A stretch of 64,000 bases of DNA from Nannocystis exedens (GCF_002343915.1 NZ_NETK01000001.1:11184001-11248000); one strand, 5' to 3'. Shown: positions 1 to 8,402, counted from the stretch's first letter. The notes: generated by a model from the sequence alone, not told the origin. Numbers and translations are program-made.

Positions 1-1004
1 CCTTCGTCAGGTCGAGCAGGCCGGCGCAGGCGATCTTCGAGGAGCTCCTGGCCCTGCGCCGCGACATCTACGGCGAGGGTCACCCGAACAACGCCTTCTC
101 GCTGTCCGACCTCGGCAACGTCGCCACCCTGCGCGGCGACTTCGACACCGCCGAGAAGCACCAGCGCGCCGCGCTGACGATCCTGCGCGCCGCCCTGCCC
201 CCGCGCCACGAGCGGCTCGCCTACCCGCTCTCGGCGCTGGCCGACATCGCCGCCCAGCGCGGCGACTTCGGCGCGGCCCTCGACGCCTTCGACGAGGCGC
301 GGGCGATCTGGGAGCACAACTTCGGCCCCCGGAGCACCCGCGTCGCCGCGATGCTCGAGCGCCTCGCCTCGGTCCAGCTGGTGCGCGGCGAGCTCGGACT
401 GGCCGAGCAGCACGCCACCCGCGCGCTCGTCATCTGGAGCTCGGCGCAGAGCCCCGACCCCCAGGGCACCGTGCTGGCCCACCTCGCCCTGGCCCAGATC
501 GAGCTCGCCCGCGACGACTACGCCGCCGCCCGCGACCACACCGACAAGGCCTTGCCCCTCTCCATCTCCGTGCTCGGCGAGGACAACCTCTATACCGCCG
601 TCAGTCGAGCGATGCGGGCGGTCGCCCTCGCCGGCCTCGGCGACCTGTCCGGGGCCGAGCGCGAGGCCGACGCCGCCGTCGCCTCGATCGAGCGCAACTA
701 CGGCGCCGGCTCGCTGTGGATGTCCGAGGTCCTGACCCCCCGCGCCAGGGTGCGGCAGCTCCAGGGACGCTTCGACGACGCCCGCCGCGACCTCGAGGGC
801 AGCCTCGCCTTGCTCGACCCGCGCAACGCCCCGATCCAGCGCGCCCACGCCGAGTTCCAGCTCGCACAGGTCCTCTGGGACAGCCGCGCAGACCGCGCGA
901 AAGCGCGCACCCTCGCCGTCTCGGCGCAGACCCTGTTCCGTCAGGCAGGGGCGAAGCACTACCGGGCCGAAATCGACGCCTGGCTCGAGCGTCACCCGGG
1001 CTGA
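1..1004 (+). CDS. TPR-repeat protein, 3' part only
   Basis: The frame is open from base 3, so the gene starts before the window; about 333 residues are visible. They form a run of tetratricopeptide repeats of the long (about 42-residue) kinesin-light-chain type: a segment such as GDFDTAEKHQRAAL is followed by a linker with P-x-H/N and the next helix pair, and this recurs to about residue 260. No catalytic motif lies in the visible part. In myxobacteria arrays like this often sit at the C-terminus of a membrane Ser/Thr protein kinase, so that is the likeliest full architecture, but the kinase itself is not in view. The stop at 1002-1004 is followed directly by a CMTG 14-bp repeat. Confidence 0.8.
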   Translation, partial: FVRSSRPAQAIFEELLALRRDIYGEGHPNNAFSLSDLGNVATLRGDFDTAEKHQRAALTILRAALPPRHERLAYPLSALADIAAQRGDFGAALDAFDEARAIWEHNFGPRSTRVAAMLERLASVQLVRGELGLAEQHATRALVIWSSAQSPDPQGTVLAHLALAQIELARDDYAAARDHTDKALPLSISVLGEDNLYTAVSRAMRAVALAGLGDLSGAEREADAAVASIERNYGAGSLWMSEVLTPRARVRQLQGRFDDARRDLEGSLALLDPRNAPIQRAHAEFQLAQVLWDSRADRAKARTLAVSAQTLFRQAGAKHYRAEIDAWLERHPG

Positions 1005-1010
1005 TCCTCG

Positions 1011-1042
1011 CATGTCCTTTCCGCCATGTCGCAATCGACATC
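1011..1042. repeat. CMTG 14-bp repeat, two steps
   Basis: CATG anchors at 1011 and 1025, then CATC at 1039, exactly 14 bp apart. ATGTCG at 1026-1031 and CGACAT at 1036-1041 form a perfect hairpin with a CAAT loop. It lies just after the stop of the TPR gene. Confidence 0.8.
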
Positions 1043-1237
1043 CGGCGGCGACCCTAGGGGAACGAGCGGGGGCGACGCTCCGGTGGTCGCGGCGACCTCT
1101 CGCCCCGGCTGTGCGCCCCGCGGACTACCTTGTGCGCCGGATCGCAGGCCGTCCGCTCGCCGGCCTTGCGAGCACGTCACAGAAATTCTGCAGGTCGGCG
1201 CTGGCGGAACGGCACACGTCGTGGGAAAGATCAGCGC

Positions 1238-3319
1238 ATGTTGTCGTGCTCTGGCCTGGTCTCGCGCGCGTGCCTCACGGTCGCGTGGCTCGCCCTCGCC
1301 GGCTGTTACAGCGGACCTTCGGGCGCCATCGACGAGCAGTCTCCGCCGTCTCGCCCGCCCGTCGGCGACGGCCCGCTGGGCGGCCCCCAGCTCGCGCCGC
1401 TCGAGCTCGACGCGCTCTCGCCCGACCCCGCCCCGGGCGGCGTCGAGTTCGACCTCCACGTCACCGGCGCCGGCTTCACCACCTCCAGCGTCGTCGTCTT
1501 CGCCGGCCGGGAGCTGCCGACCACGTTCGTCTCGGGCGGCGAGCTGCACGCCCGCAGCGGCCCGCGCAAGCGCGGCGACTACGAGGTCGTGGTCCGCCGC
1601 GGCGACGAGGAGTCGCGGCCGCTGACCCTCGCCGTCGACCGCTCGGCCCCGCGGATCCTCGTCCCCGCCGAGGTCGGGGTCGACGAGGACACCGAGGTCG
1701 GCCTCGTCATCGACGTCGTCGACGTCGCCGATCCCAAGGCCCTGCGGATCCACCTGCTCGGCCTGCCGCCGGGCGCCACCTGGGACGAGTCGACCCGCAC
1801 CTTCCGCTTCACCCCCGACTTCACGCAGGGCGGCGATCGCTGGACGGTCACCGTGCTCGCCAACGACGGCGAGTCGCGCGTCGAGACCGCCTTCGACGTC
1901 GTCGTCCGCGACACCATCCAGCCGCCGTGGCCCGAGGTCGTCGACACCGAGTTCCTCGACGCCAGCGGGTATGTCCGTTACACCCTGTCGCAAAAGACAG
2001 ATGATTACCTCGACAGCCCGGGCTACGCCGGCCGCGAGTTCGTCGCCAAGGTCATGGTCCCGCTCGAGGTCCCGCCCGAGGGCGTACCGGTGCGGATCGG
2101 CCTGCACGGCTTCGCCACCGCCAACCCCGGCGGCACCGGCTCGGCGAACGAGATCCGGATCTCCCCGCACGACCCCGACAACACCTACTGGTGGGGCTAC
2201 GCGTCGTCGCTGCCCGAGGCCGAGCCCGCGGCCGGCGGCGCGGCGCCCGATTACACCATGCGCCGCGTGCTCCACCTCGTCGAGTACGTGCTGCGCCACC
2301 ACCCCGAGGCCGACCCGCAGCGGGTCTACGTCTACGGCAGCTCGATGGGCGGCGCCGGGGCGATGCTGCTCGGCCTGTTGCGCGGGCGTCACTTCGCCTA
2401 CGTCGACGCGCGCCTCGGCCAGGCGATCGCGCGCAACCACCGGCCGTCGCGGATCACCCAGCTGTCCGGGTGGTGGGGCGCGCCCGAGCTCGACCTCGAC
2501 GGCGGCGGCGGCCTGTCGGCGTGGGACCACATGGACCTGACGCGCGCGCTCGCCGAGTCGAGCGAGGCCCGCGACCAATTCCTGTTCCTCAAGCACGGCA
2601 AGGACGACCCGACCATCCACTTCGGCGCCACCGTGCTGCCGAGCCCGCGCACCGGCGAGAGCTTTTACGAGGCGCTGCAGAGCCGCGGCGTCGGCCACTT
2701 CGCCATCTGGGACGAGGGCGGCCACGGCGTCGCCGATCCTGTCCTCGGAGACAGCTGGTGGGCCGGCTCGTGGGCGCCGATCAGCGGCGACGAGGCCACC
2801 CTGCGCCGCGACCGGGCGTTCCCCGCGTTCTCCTACTCGTCGCTCGACGACGACCCTGGCGTCGGCGCCGGCAACGGCAAGCAGGACTGGAGCGCCAACG
2901 CGGGCTTCGCCGGCGAGGTCGCGGTCGCCGGCGACACCGGCTGGGACGGCGCCATCGCCGGCGCGCTCGGCCGGTTCCTCCGCTGGGACGGCGCCTCGGT
3001 CGTCGACACCGTCGACCGCCTGCAATTCGCCCTGCGTGTCCACGCCGGCGAGGGCGCCGACCCGCCCGCCCCGGGCTACCCGAGCGAGGGCGACCGGGTG
3101 ATGGCCGAGCTGCCCGCCTTCGTCGACGTGACCCCGCGCCGCACCCAGGCCTTCCGCTGTCGCCCCGGCGAGCGGATCGCCTGGTCGTTCGGCCAGGACC
3201 ACGGCGAGGTGGTCGCCGGCCCCGACGGCAGCGTCACGATCCCCGCCCTGCCGCTGACCGACACCTGGACCACCCTGGTGCTGCGCCGCACGGTCACCGT
3301 GATCGCCGCTTCGCACTGA
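1238..3319 (+). CDS. Secreted lipoprotein: TIG and Ig-like domains plus alpha/beta-hydrolase
   Basis: 693 residues from the ATG at 1238, chosen because it is preceded by GGGAAAGA and opens a lipoprotein signal peptide (hydrophobic run ending LALAGC, Cys about 23); the frame runs open to 1130. Residues about 48-130 look like an IPT/TIG beta-sandwich and about 140-230 like a cadherin-type Ig domain (PPGATWDESTRTFRFTPDF). Residues about 260-560 are an alpha/beta-hydrolase: nucleophile elbow YGSSMGG near residue 367, candidate acid in KHGKDDP, candidate His in DEGGHGV. This resembles secreted PHB-depolymerase/feruloyl-esterase folds; the substrate is unknown. Two CMTG repeat steps lie inside it (1970, 2738). 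Confidence 0.75.
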   Translation: MLSCSGLVSRACLTVAWLALAGCYSGPSGAIDEQSPPSRPPVGDGPLGGPQLAPLELDALSPDPAPGGVEFDLHVTGAGFTTSSVVVFAGRELPTTFVSGGELHARSGPRKRGDYEVVVRRGDEESRPLTLAVDRSAPRILVPAEVGVDEDTEVGLVIDVVDVADPKALRIHLLGLPPGATWDESTRTFRFTPDFTQGGDRWTVTVLANDGESRVETAFDVVVRDTIQPPWPEVVDTEFLDASGYVRYTLSQKTDDYLDSPGYAGREFVAKVMVPLEVPPEGVPVRIGLHGFATANPGGTGSANEIRISPHDPDNTYWWGYASSLPEAEPAAGGAAPDYTMRRVLHLVEYVLRHHPEADPQRVYVYGSSMGGAGAMLLGLLRGRHFAYVDARLGQAIARNHRPSRITQLSGWWGAPELDLDGGGGLSAWDHMDLTRALAESSEARDQFLFLKHGKDDPTIHFGATVLPSPRTGESFYEALQSRGVGHFAIWDEGGHGVADPVLGDSWWAGSWAPISGDEATLRRDRAFPAFSYSSLDDDPGVGAGNGKQDWSANAGFAGEVAVAGDTGWDGAIAGALGRFLRWDGASVVDTVDRLQFALRVHAGEGADPPAPGYPSEGDRVMAELPAFVDVTPRRTQAFRCRPGERIAWSFGQDHGEVVAGPDGSVTIPALPLTDTWTTLVLRRTVTVIAASH
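1970..2001. repeat. CMTG 14-bp repeat inside esterase gene
   Basis: Anchors TATG 1970, CCTG 1984, CAGA 1998 (14-bp spacing). CTGTC 1985-1989 pairs with GACAG 1996-2000. It encodes the linker between the Ig-like and hydrolase domains and uses A/T-ending codons unlike the surrounding DNA. Confidence 0.7.
2738..2755. repeat. CMTG 14-bp repeat, one step
   Basis: CCTG at 2738 and CAGC at 2752; CTGTC 2739-2743 pairs with GACAG 2750-2754. It lies in the hydrolase part of the lipoprotein gene, just after the candidate catalytic His. Confidence 0.65.
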
Positions 3320-3407
3320 CATGGTTGAAAGGCCATGCCCTATCGAACATTTTCATAAAGACATGTCGATCGAGGCATGACCTGACGGGCATGTCCTTCG
3401 GGCCAGC
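3320..3407. repeat. CMTG 14-bp repeat array, six steps
   Basis: CATG or CAT anchors at 3320, 3334, 3348, 3362, 3376, 3390 and a CAG at 3404, each exactly 14 bp apart, starting on the base after the esterase stop codon. Units fit CATGTCCNNNCGGR with decay in the third. CATGG 3320-3324 can pair with CCATG 3333-3337. The block is visibly richer in A+T than its surroundings. Confidence 0.85.
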
Positions 3408-3720
3408 GGCGAACACGGCCGTGGCGCACCTGCTCGAGTCGCACCTGCCCGCGCCGTGGCTCGGCCCTTCGGCCCTGGAGCAGCGGCAAAGCGTGGCCCG
3501 CAGCCAGCGCCGCTGAAACGCCCGGGCGCCGCACCACGGCAGGCACGACTCGACGCGTGCCCGCGCCCTGCCTCCTCGGCCCGCACGGGCTCGTCGCCGG
3601 ACACCAGCGACGCGAGCATCGCCGGGCCGGCAACCCCGCCAGGCTCCTGCGGGACGGCGGCGGTCGTCGCGTCCCGGGGTACGACCGCGCGCCTCGACGA
3701 ATCCGTCCGGCTGCGGTTAG
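3408..3720. other. Intergenic, no gene supported
   Basis: 313 bases between the repeat array and the next start codon. Open frames on both strands have no recognisable domain, no ribosome-binding site and low-complexity Arg/Pro/Ala composition. The promoter of the next gene presumably lies near its 3' end, but no clear -35/-10 pair was seen. Confidence 0.5.
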
Positions 3721-4677
3721 ATGCACGGCGTGCGCGGCCCACGGGTGCTCACGGCTGGCCTGGCGGCCGCGCTCGCGTGCGGCGAGCCGGCGCCTGCCGC
3801 TTTTCCCGAGCCCGAACCGCCTGACCCACCGCCCTCGCCCGCCCCGCCGCGCCCGGCCGTGCACCTCGAGCCGGTCGACGCCCGCGACGCCGACCTCCTG
3901 GAGCGCTGGCCCTCGCTCGCGCACTACCCCCGCGTCCCGCCGGCGCTCGCCTCGGGCCTGCGCGCCCGCGACCCCGCCGCGATCTTCCGCGGCCTCGAGC
4001 TCGCCTTCGAGCCCGATCGCTGGGCCGAGGTCGACGCCTGGGAGCGCCTCGGGCACATCCGCCTCGCCGAGCCCGCCGGCTTCTGCCGCACCGACGCCGG
4101 CCGGCCCGTGCGCCTGTCCTCCGGGACATACGACCTCGGCTGCCTCGGCGGCTTCCTCGAGGGCGTCCGCCTGCTGTGGTTGCCGCGGCTCGAGCTCGCC
4201 GACCTCGTGCCCTGCGAGCCGCCGGGCGGCTTCGAGTCGTGTCGGGACGGCGCCCAGGCCGGTCGCGCCGCCCTCCTGCAGATCGCGGCCCGCTTGCCCG
4301 AGGGCGTCCTCCCGCGCGGCCTCGAGGTGCTCGACCTCCGCCTCGCCGAGCTCGGCCCCGAGGCCCTGATCGCGGCCCTGGTCCCGGACGTCCTCCACCT
4401 CTGCAGCGTCTCGCACCGCGCCCGCGCCCGCGGCGGCGAGCGCATGTACCATCACATGATGATCGTCGACCCCGCCCGCGATCGCCTCGGCCGTGTGCAC
4501 GTGTTCGACACCACCGGGGCCGCCGGCGTCGCCTGGCGAGCGATGCGACCCGAGCGCCTCCACAGCTACGCGCGCCGCCTCCTGGCCCTCCACGACACCT
4601 TCCGCTACGACCCCGACTCCGCCCAGCTCAGCTGCCTGCCCGTGCGCCCGCCGGAGGCCGAAGTCACAGGTCCATGA
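3721..4677 (+). CDS. Exported protein of unknown function
   Basis: 318 residues. A short hydrophobic N-terminus (about residues 8-20) ends in ALACGEP, a weak lipobox, and leads into a Pro/Glu-rich linker (to about residue 45), so the mature protein is probably outside the inner membrane. The remaining 270 residues are a single globular region with five or six Cys and the conspicuous segment MYHHMMIVDP followed by VHVFDTTG. I do not recognise the family. The stop overlaps a possible start of the YdcF-type gene (ATGA at 4674-4677), and the CMTG repeat at 4667 forms that junction, so the two are probably co-transcribed. Confidence 0.7.
   Translation: MHGVRGPRVLTAGLAAALACGEPAPAAFPEPEPPDPPPSPAPPRPAVHLEPVDARDADLLERWPSLAHYPRVPPALASGLRARDPAAIFRGLELAFEPDRWAEVDAWERLGHIRLAEPAGFCRTDAGRPVRLSSGTYDLGCLGGFLEGVRLLWLPRLELADLVPCEPPGGFESCRDGAQAGRAALLQIAARLPEGVLPRGLEVLDLRLAELGPEALIAALVPDVLHLCSVSHRARARGGERMYHHMMIVDPARDRLGRVHVFDTTGAAGVAWRAMRPERLHSYARRLLALHDTFRYDPDSAQLSCLPVRPPEAEVTGP
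4113..4130. repeat. CMTG 14-bp repeat, one step
   Basis: CCTG at 4113 and CATA at 4127; TGTCC/GGACA hairpin. It lies within the unknown exported-protein gene. Confidence 0.65.
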
Positions 4678-4698
4678 GGACAGGTCCCATGCGCCAGG
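4667..4698. repeat. CMTG 14-bp repeat spanning a stop/start junction
   Basis: CAGG anchors at 4667, 4681 and 4695, 14 bp apart. The repeat supplies the stop codon of the upstream gene, both candidate ATGs of the downstream gene and the AGGA in front of the second ATG. Confidence 0.75.
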
Positions 4699-5273
4699 TG
4701 CGAACGTACATCCTCCGCCTCCTCGCCCTGCTGTGCGCCTGGGGCCTGGTCCACCTCCTGGTCCTCTGCGTCGACGGCTGCACCGACGAGGGTCGCCCCG
4801 CCGACGTCGCCGTCGTGCTCGGCAACCACGTCAGCCCCGCCGGCGAGCCCGCGCGTCGCCTGCGGCTGCGCCTCGATCGCGCCGCCGCCCTCTACGCCGC
4901 CGGCCTCGTCCCGCGGCTCATCGTCAGCGGCGGCCAGGATCCCGGCAGCCCGTACGAGGCCGACGTCATGCGCGACTACCTGGTCGCCCGCGGCGTCCCG
5001 GCCGAGCGGATCGCCGTCGACCGCGGCGGCGTCAACACCCACGCCACCGCCCGCTTCGTCGCCGCCGACCTGCGCGCCCGCGGCGAGCGCTCCGCGATCG
5101 CCGTCAGCCAGTACTACCACCTCACCCGCACCAAGCTGGCGCTGCGCCGCTTCGGCGTCGACGCCACCGGCGCCCACGCGGATCTCGAGCTCGAGCTGCG
5201 CGAGCCGTGGTCGCTGCTGCGCGAGGTCGTCGGCTTCTACGCCTACCTGTTCAAGGACTACCGCCTCGACTGA
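4689..5273 (+). CDS. YdcF/DUF218-family membrane protein
   Basis: 194 residues from ATG 4689, which has AGGA eight bases upstream; an in-frame ATG at 4674 that overlaps the previous stop would add five residues. An N-terminal transmembrane segment (about residues 5-28) precedes a Rossmann-like DUF218 domain with family signatures: ADVAVVLGN, a basic RLRLRLDRAAALY helix, LIVSGGQ, a conserved acidic EADVMRDYLVARGVP and AVSQYYHLTRTKLALRRFG. DUF218 proteins are linked to envelope and peptidoglycan metabolism (the best-studied is SanA/ElyC-like), but the reaction is not defined. Confidence 0.85.
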   Translation: MRQVRTYILRLLALLCAWGLVHLLVLCVDGCTDEGRPADVAVVLGNHVSPAGEPARRLRLRLDRAAALYAAGLVPRLIVSGGQDPGSPYEADVMRDYLVARGVPAERIAVDRGGVNTHATARFVAADLRARGERSAIAVSQYYHLTRTKLALRRFGVDATGAHADLELELREPWSLLREVVGFYAYLFKDYRLD

Positions 5274-5385
5274 TCGGAGCGGCCCGCGCCGGCCGGCATC
5301 CTCTCCCGCGAGAGCGACGGCGTCACCGCGGCGCGGCGACGGGCGGGCGCAGGAGCTCGCACGGCTGGCCGGCTGCCCCATACGA

Positions 5386-5445
5386 CATGCTCCTTACGGC
5401 ATGCCCGAAAAATCATGCCCGTCCGAACATGCTCGAACAGGCATC
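5386..5445. repeat. CMTG 14-bp repeat array, four steps
   Basis: CATG at 5386, 5400, 5414 and 5428 and CATC at 5442, all 14 bp apart, in the gap between the convergent YdcF-type and cyclase genes. The third unit carries an A5 run that stands out in this G+C-rich DNA. Confidence 0.85.
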
Positions 5446-5468
5446 CTCGGTCGGAGCGCCTCGCCCGC

Positions 5469-6557
5469 TCAGAACTCGTCGAGGCCCTGCCCGAGCTCGA
5501 CCCCGAGCGCCTCTTGCGCGGCGGCCGGGCACGGCGACGCGAAGCGCGCCTCGTAGCGGGCGGTGAACTCGGCGTTGGCCACGACCGCCTGCCCGTCGGC
5601 CTGCAGCTCGGGGAGCAGCCCGCGGACCGCGTAGACCTCGATCTCGCCGACGCTGCGGGTCACCGTCGTCTGCATGAACTCGAGCGAGAAGAACGGCTCG
5701 ATGAGCTGACGGACCGCGCCCGACACGCACACCGAGTCGGGCTGGCCGACGCGCTCGACGTGGCTGGCGACGCTGACCGTGTCGCCCCACAGGTCGTAGA
5801 CCGGCTTCTTGGAGCCGAGCACGCCGGAGATGCAGGGCCCGGAGTGGAGGCCGATGCGGAAGCTCCAGTCCCACTCGTCGACGCTCGGCGTCAGCCCCGA
5901 CGCCACCACCTGAGCGCAGCGGAGCGCGGCGAACGTCGCGTCGACCGCGTGCGACAGGCGGCGGTGCGGGATGCCCGAGACCGCCACGTAGGTGTCGCCG
6001 GCGGTGCGCAGCTTCTCGACCCCGAACGCCGAGGTGATCTGGTCGAAGGCCGAGAAGAAGAAGTCGAGCTGCTTGAGGCAGGTGACCGGGTCGACGCGGG
6101 CGGCCAGGCGCGAGAACTGGACCGCGTCGATGAACATCACCGTCGACTCGCGGTAGGCCTTGGGCTGGAGCCGCTCGCCGAGCGGCGCCGCCGACTCGCG
6201 CGGCAGCACCGCCAGCGCCAGGCTCTTGTCGAGCAGGGTCGCGTGCGCCAGCTGCGACGCCAGCGCCCGCGGCGGGCGGATCGCCACGCCGACCGCCAGC
6301 ACCGCATCGGATGGCTCCAAGGACAGGTCCCAGGCGACAGGTCCTTCCGGCCAGGGGTTCTCGGGCACCGCCTTGCCGCTGCTCTCGGCCAGGCTGCGCA
6401 GGAACGCCGGCGACGCGGCGCCGAACAGCGCGCCGAGGCTGGGCGCGCCGGGGCGGGCCGCCAGCCAGCGGGCCGCCGCGGGCGACGCCGGGGTCACACG
6501 GCCGTCGGCATCGACGCGCAACGCGATGGGCTCCACCAGCTCGAGGATCGCCACCAT
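5469..6557 (-). CDS. Class III adenylate/guanylate cyclase-like protein
   Basis: 362 residues. The first 130 or so look like a degenerate PAS-type sensor; about 140-310 form a class III cyclase domain. Both metal Asp are present (VMFIDAVQFS and LRTAGDTYV) and the adenine-selecting Asp fits YDLWGD. Against the family pattern WGNTVNVASR the text is WGDTVSVASH, so the transition-state Asn and Arg are Ser and His; the purine-specifying Lys position is Arg. Activity may be weak or lost. Last gene of a six-gene minus-strand operon, one base after the STAS-like gene's stop. A CMTG repeat (6324) lies in the linker between the domains. Confidence 0.85.
   Translation of the reverse strand: MVAILELVEPIALRVDADGRVTPASPAAARWLAARPGAPSLGALFGAASPAFLRSLAESSGKAVPENPWPEGPVAWDLSLEPSDAVLAVGVAIRPPRALASQLAHATLLDKSLALAVLPRESAAPLGERLQPKAYRESTVMFIDAVQFSRLAARVDPVTCLKQLDFFFSAFDQITSAFGVEKLRTAGDTYVAVSGIPHRRLSHAVDATFAALRCAQVVASGLTPSVDEWDWSFRIGLHSGPCISGVLGSKKPVYDLWGDTVSVASHVERVGQPDSVCVSGAVRQLIEPFFSLEFMQTTVTRSVGEIEVYAVRGLLPELQADGQAVVANAEFTARYEARFASPCPAAAQEALGVELGQGLDEF
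6324..6355. repeat. CMTG 14-bp repeat inside cyclase gene
   Basis: CAGG at 6324, 6338 and 6352, with a weaker GATG at 6310, all in 14-bp register. It encodes part of the linker between the N-terminal domain and the cyclase domain. Confidence 0.65.
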
Positions 6558-6558
6558 G

Positions 6559-6966
6559 TCAGAACTCTCGCACGTCCTCGAAGGTCGTCCGGGCGGCGAT
6601 CGATTCTTCGTCGAGGTTGAGCAGGATCGGCAGCGTCTCCTGCTGCCAGTCGTCCTCTTGCAGGCGACGGACCAGCACCGGCCCGGGCAGCAGCAGATAG
6701 ACCAGCTCGACGATGTCCATGATCACGTAGAAGCCGTTCGAGTTGCAGAACTCGAGCTCGGTGAAGTCGAGCACGCTGCGCTGGATCTCGCGCTTCGGCA
6801 GGATCTCGCGCAGGTCCTGCAGCAGGGCCGACAGATAGCGATAAGGGTTGTCGATCCGGACCACGCCCGAGAACGTGAGGGAGAAGTTCCCCTCGTCCTC
6901 GCGCGCGACGCAGTGGAACACACTGACGCCGCCGTCCATGATCTCGCCGTACGTGAGGACGTTCAT
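6559..6966 (-). CDS. STAS-like partner protein (slr1659-type)
   Basis: 135 residues; ATG at 6966 overlaps the stop of the upstream ATPase gene (ATGA). The core segment SVLDFTELEFCNSNGFYVIM has the shape of an anti-anti-sigma STAS motif, a beta strand ending in Asp followed by a Ser-Asn-Gly turn where STAS proteins carry the phosphorylated Ser. It matches my recollection of the cyanobacterial slr1659-type regulators, which sit next to slr1658-type ATPases and PP2C phosphatases. Expected role: the phospho-switch target of the adjacent ATPase/kinase and phosphatase. The exact phosphosite is inferred only. Confidence 0.7.
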   Translation of the reverse strand: MNVLTYGEIMDGGVSVFHCVAREDEGNFSLTFSGVVRIDNPYRYLSALLQDLREILPKREIQRSVLDFTELEFCNSNGFYVIMDIVELVYLLLPGPVLVRRLQEDDWQQETLPILLNLDEESIAARTTFEDVREF

Positions 6967-7478
6967 TGCGCACCTCGCAAAGGAAACACCGCCTGCATGG
7001 TCAGGTTCTCGCCCGAATAGGTCGCGGACAAGCGGAAGCGGTTCTCGGACACCAGGCGGATGAGGCCGAGCCCGCCGCGCAGTCGCTGCATGCGACGGGC
7101 GCGGAGCGTGTCGGCGAACAGGCGCTTCGGGTCGGTCGCGGCCGTCAGCCGGTCGACGCGGTCCTTGACGTCCTGGTACTGCTCGGGGGTCGCCTTGTTG
7201 GTGACCTGGACCTGCAGCGCGTCGCCGTCGATGCGCAGGTCGACGCGCATCTGGCTGCCCGGATCGCTGACGTTGTCGATCACGTTCTGGACCAGCTCGG
7301 TGATGACCACGTTGGCCTTCTTGCACAGCGCCTGCGGGTAGAACACCGTCAGCATCGCCAGCAGCGACTCGCCGACGGTCGTCGCCAGGTTGCCGCGGGC
7401 GTCGCCCATGGGCGCGACCGTCAGCGTCAAGCCGACGCTGGTCGTGATCGGGTCGTCGTCGAACTCGTGCTCACTCAC
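6963..7478 (-). CDS. Anti-sigma-type histidine-kinase-like ATPase (slr1658-type)
   Basis: 171 residues from GTG 7478, whose GTGA overlaps the phosphatase stop; the longer open frame upstream is the phosphatase in another frame. The protein has a GHKL ATP-binding fold: N-box ITELVQNVIDNV, then the glycine motif RLRGGLGLIRLV. No dimerisation or phospho-His domain is present, so it resembles RsbW/SpoIIAB-type protein kinases that phosphorylate a STAS partner. It sits between a PP2C phosphatase and a STAS-like protein with four-base overlaps, the classic partner-switch arrangement. The predicted target is the 6559-6966 product. Confidence 0.8.
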   Translation of the reverse strand: MSEHEFDDDPITTSVGLTLTVAPMGDARGNLATTVGESLLAMLTVFYPQALCKKANVVITELVQNVIDNVSDPGSQMRVDLRIDGDALQVQVTNKATPEQYQDVKDRVDRLTAATDPKRLFADTLRARRMQRLRGGLGLIRLVSENRFRLSATYSGENLTMQAVFPLRGAQ

Positions 7479-8401
7479 GCTGCCCGCCTCCGAAGCACGA
7501 TGAGGGTGATGTCGTCGGCGTCGACGCGACGGAACTGCCCGTAGTCGTCGAGGCACCGCTGGAGGATCTGGTTGGCCGGCAGCTCGGCGTTGGCGCGCAC
7601 GAGCTCGTGCAGGCGGCGCGTGCTGTAGTCGGCGCCGGCGCTGTCCTGGGCCTCGACCATGCCGTCGGTGTACAGCGCCAGCACGTCGCCTGTCTCGAAG
7701 GGCAGCTCGTACTCGCTGTAGGCGCGGCGGCGCAGGCCGATGAAGGGGTCGCCCTTGTTGAACGTGTGGACCTCGCCGCCGCGGACCAGCACCCCGTAGC
7801 CGCCGCCGCACACGTAGCGGAACGTGCGCTCGCCGAAGGCGACGAAGTTGACGGTGGCGTAGCGGCGGACCTCGCGGAGGAACCCGACGGTCGCGTTGTT
7901 GAGGTACTCGACGATGTCGCGCGGGCGCGACACCTGCTCCATCGTCTGCACCAGCTGGGCCTTGAGGTAGGCCATGATCAGCGCCGCCGACACCCCGTGG
8001 CCGGAGATGTCGAACACGCCGATCGCGTGGCTGCCGTCGCGCAGGCGGTAGAAGTCGTAGTAGTCGCCGCCGACCTCGGTCATCTGCTTGTGATAGACCG
8101 AGAACTCGAAGCGCGCGAGCATCTCCGGGTGGTCCTTGGGCAGCAGCGCGTGCTGGACCTGCTGGGCGATCTCGAGGTCCTGGCGGATGGTCTGGTAGGC
8201 GCGGGCCAGCTCGCGCTCCTGCTCGTCGAGCCGCTCGTACGCGGTGCGCAGGTTGTCGTTGGTCGCCTGCCAGTACGCGGTGTCGCGCTCGACCCGCTTG
8301 ACCAGGCCCTTGTACATCCAGAACAGCCGGTGCAGGTCCTCGCGCGACAGCTCGGACAGGCGGTCGGGGTCTCGTCCCTGGAGGATCTCGTCGAGCGTCA
8401 T
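7475..8401 (-). CDS. SpoIIE/RsbU-type PP2C serine phosphatase
   Basis: 308 residues. Residues about 40-90 are a Glu/Arg/Gln-rich coiled coil; about 95-305 a PPM/SpoIIE domain with all main metal motifs: EVGGDYYDFY, VFDISGHGVSAAL, LALYTDGMVEA and the terminal DADDITLIV. It should dephosphorylate a phospho-Ser STAS protein, most simply the neighbour at 6559-6966. No receiver or membrane domain is attached, so input must come through the coiled coil or the upstream genes of the operon. The start ATG (8401) is one base after the upstream gene's stop. A CMTG repeat at 7689 lies within the domain. Confidence 0.9.
   Translation of the reverse strand: MTLDEILQGRDPDRLSELSREDLHRLFWMYKGLVKRVERDTAYWQATNDNLRTAYERLDEQERELARAYQTIRQDLEIAQQVQHALLPKDHPEMLARFEFSVYHKQMTEVGGDYYDFYRLRDGSHAIGVFDISGHGVSAALIMAYLKAQLVQTMEQVSRPRDIVEYLNNATVGFLREVRRYATVNFVAFGERTFRYVCGGGYGVLVRGGEVHTFNKGDPFIGLRRRAYSEYELPFETGDVLALYTDGMVEAQDSAGADYSTRRLHELVRANAELPANQILQRCLDDYGQFRRVDADDITLIVLRRRAA
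7689..7706. repeat. CMTG 14-bp repeat, one step
   Basis: CCTG at 7689 and CAGC at 7703, with a decayed GGA arm. It lies inside the PP2C phosphatase gene, so it is one of the weaker members. Confidence 0.5.
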
Positions 8402-8402
8402 C

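Noticed and set aside
992..3322. Very long minus-strand open frames opposite real genes (also 25259-27154, 29212-31803, 42316-44676)
   Set aside because: They mirror strongly supported plus-strand genes, have Arg/Gly/Ala/Val-rich low-complexity translations and no domains. They result from the high G+C content.
3353..3742. 129-residue minus-strand open frame in the 3320-3720 gap
   Set aside because: No ribosome-binding site or domain, and its C-terminus is read from the 14-bp repeat array.
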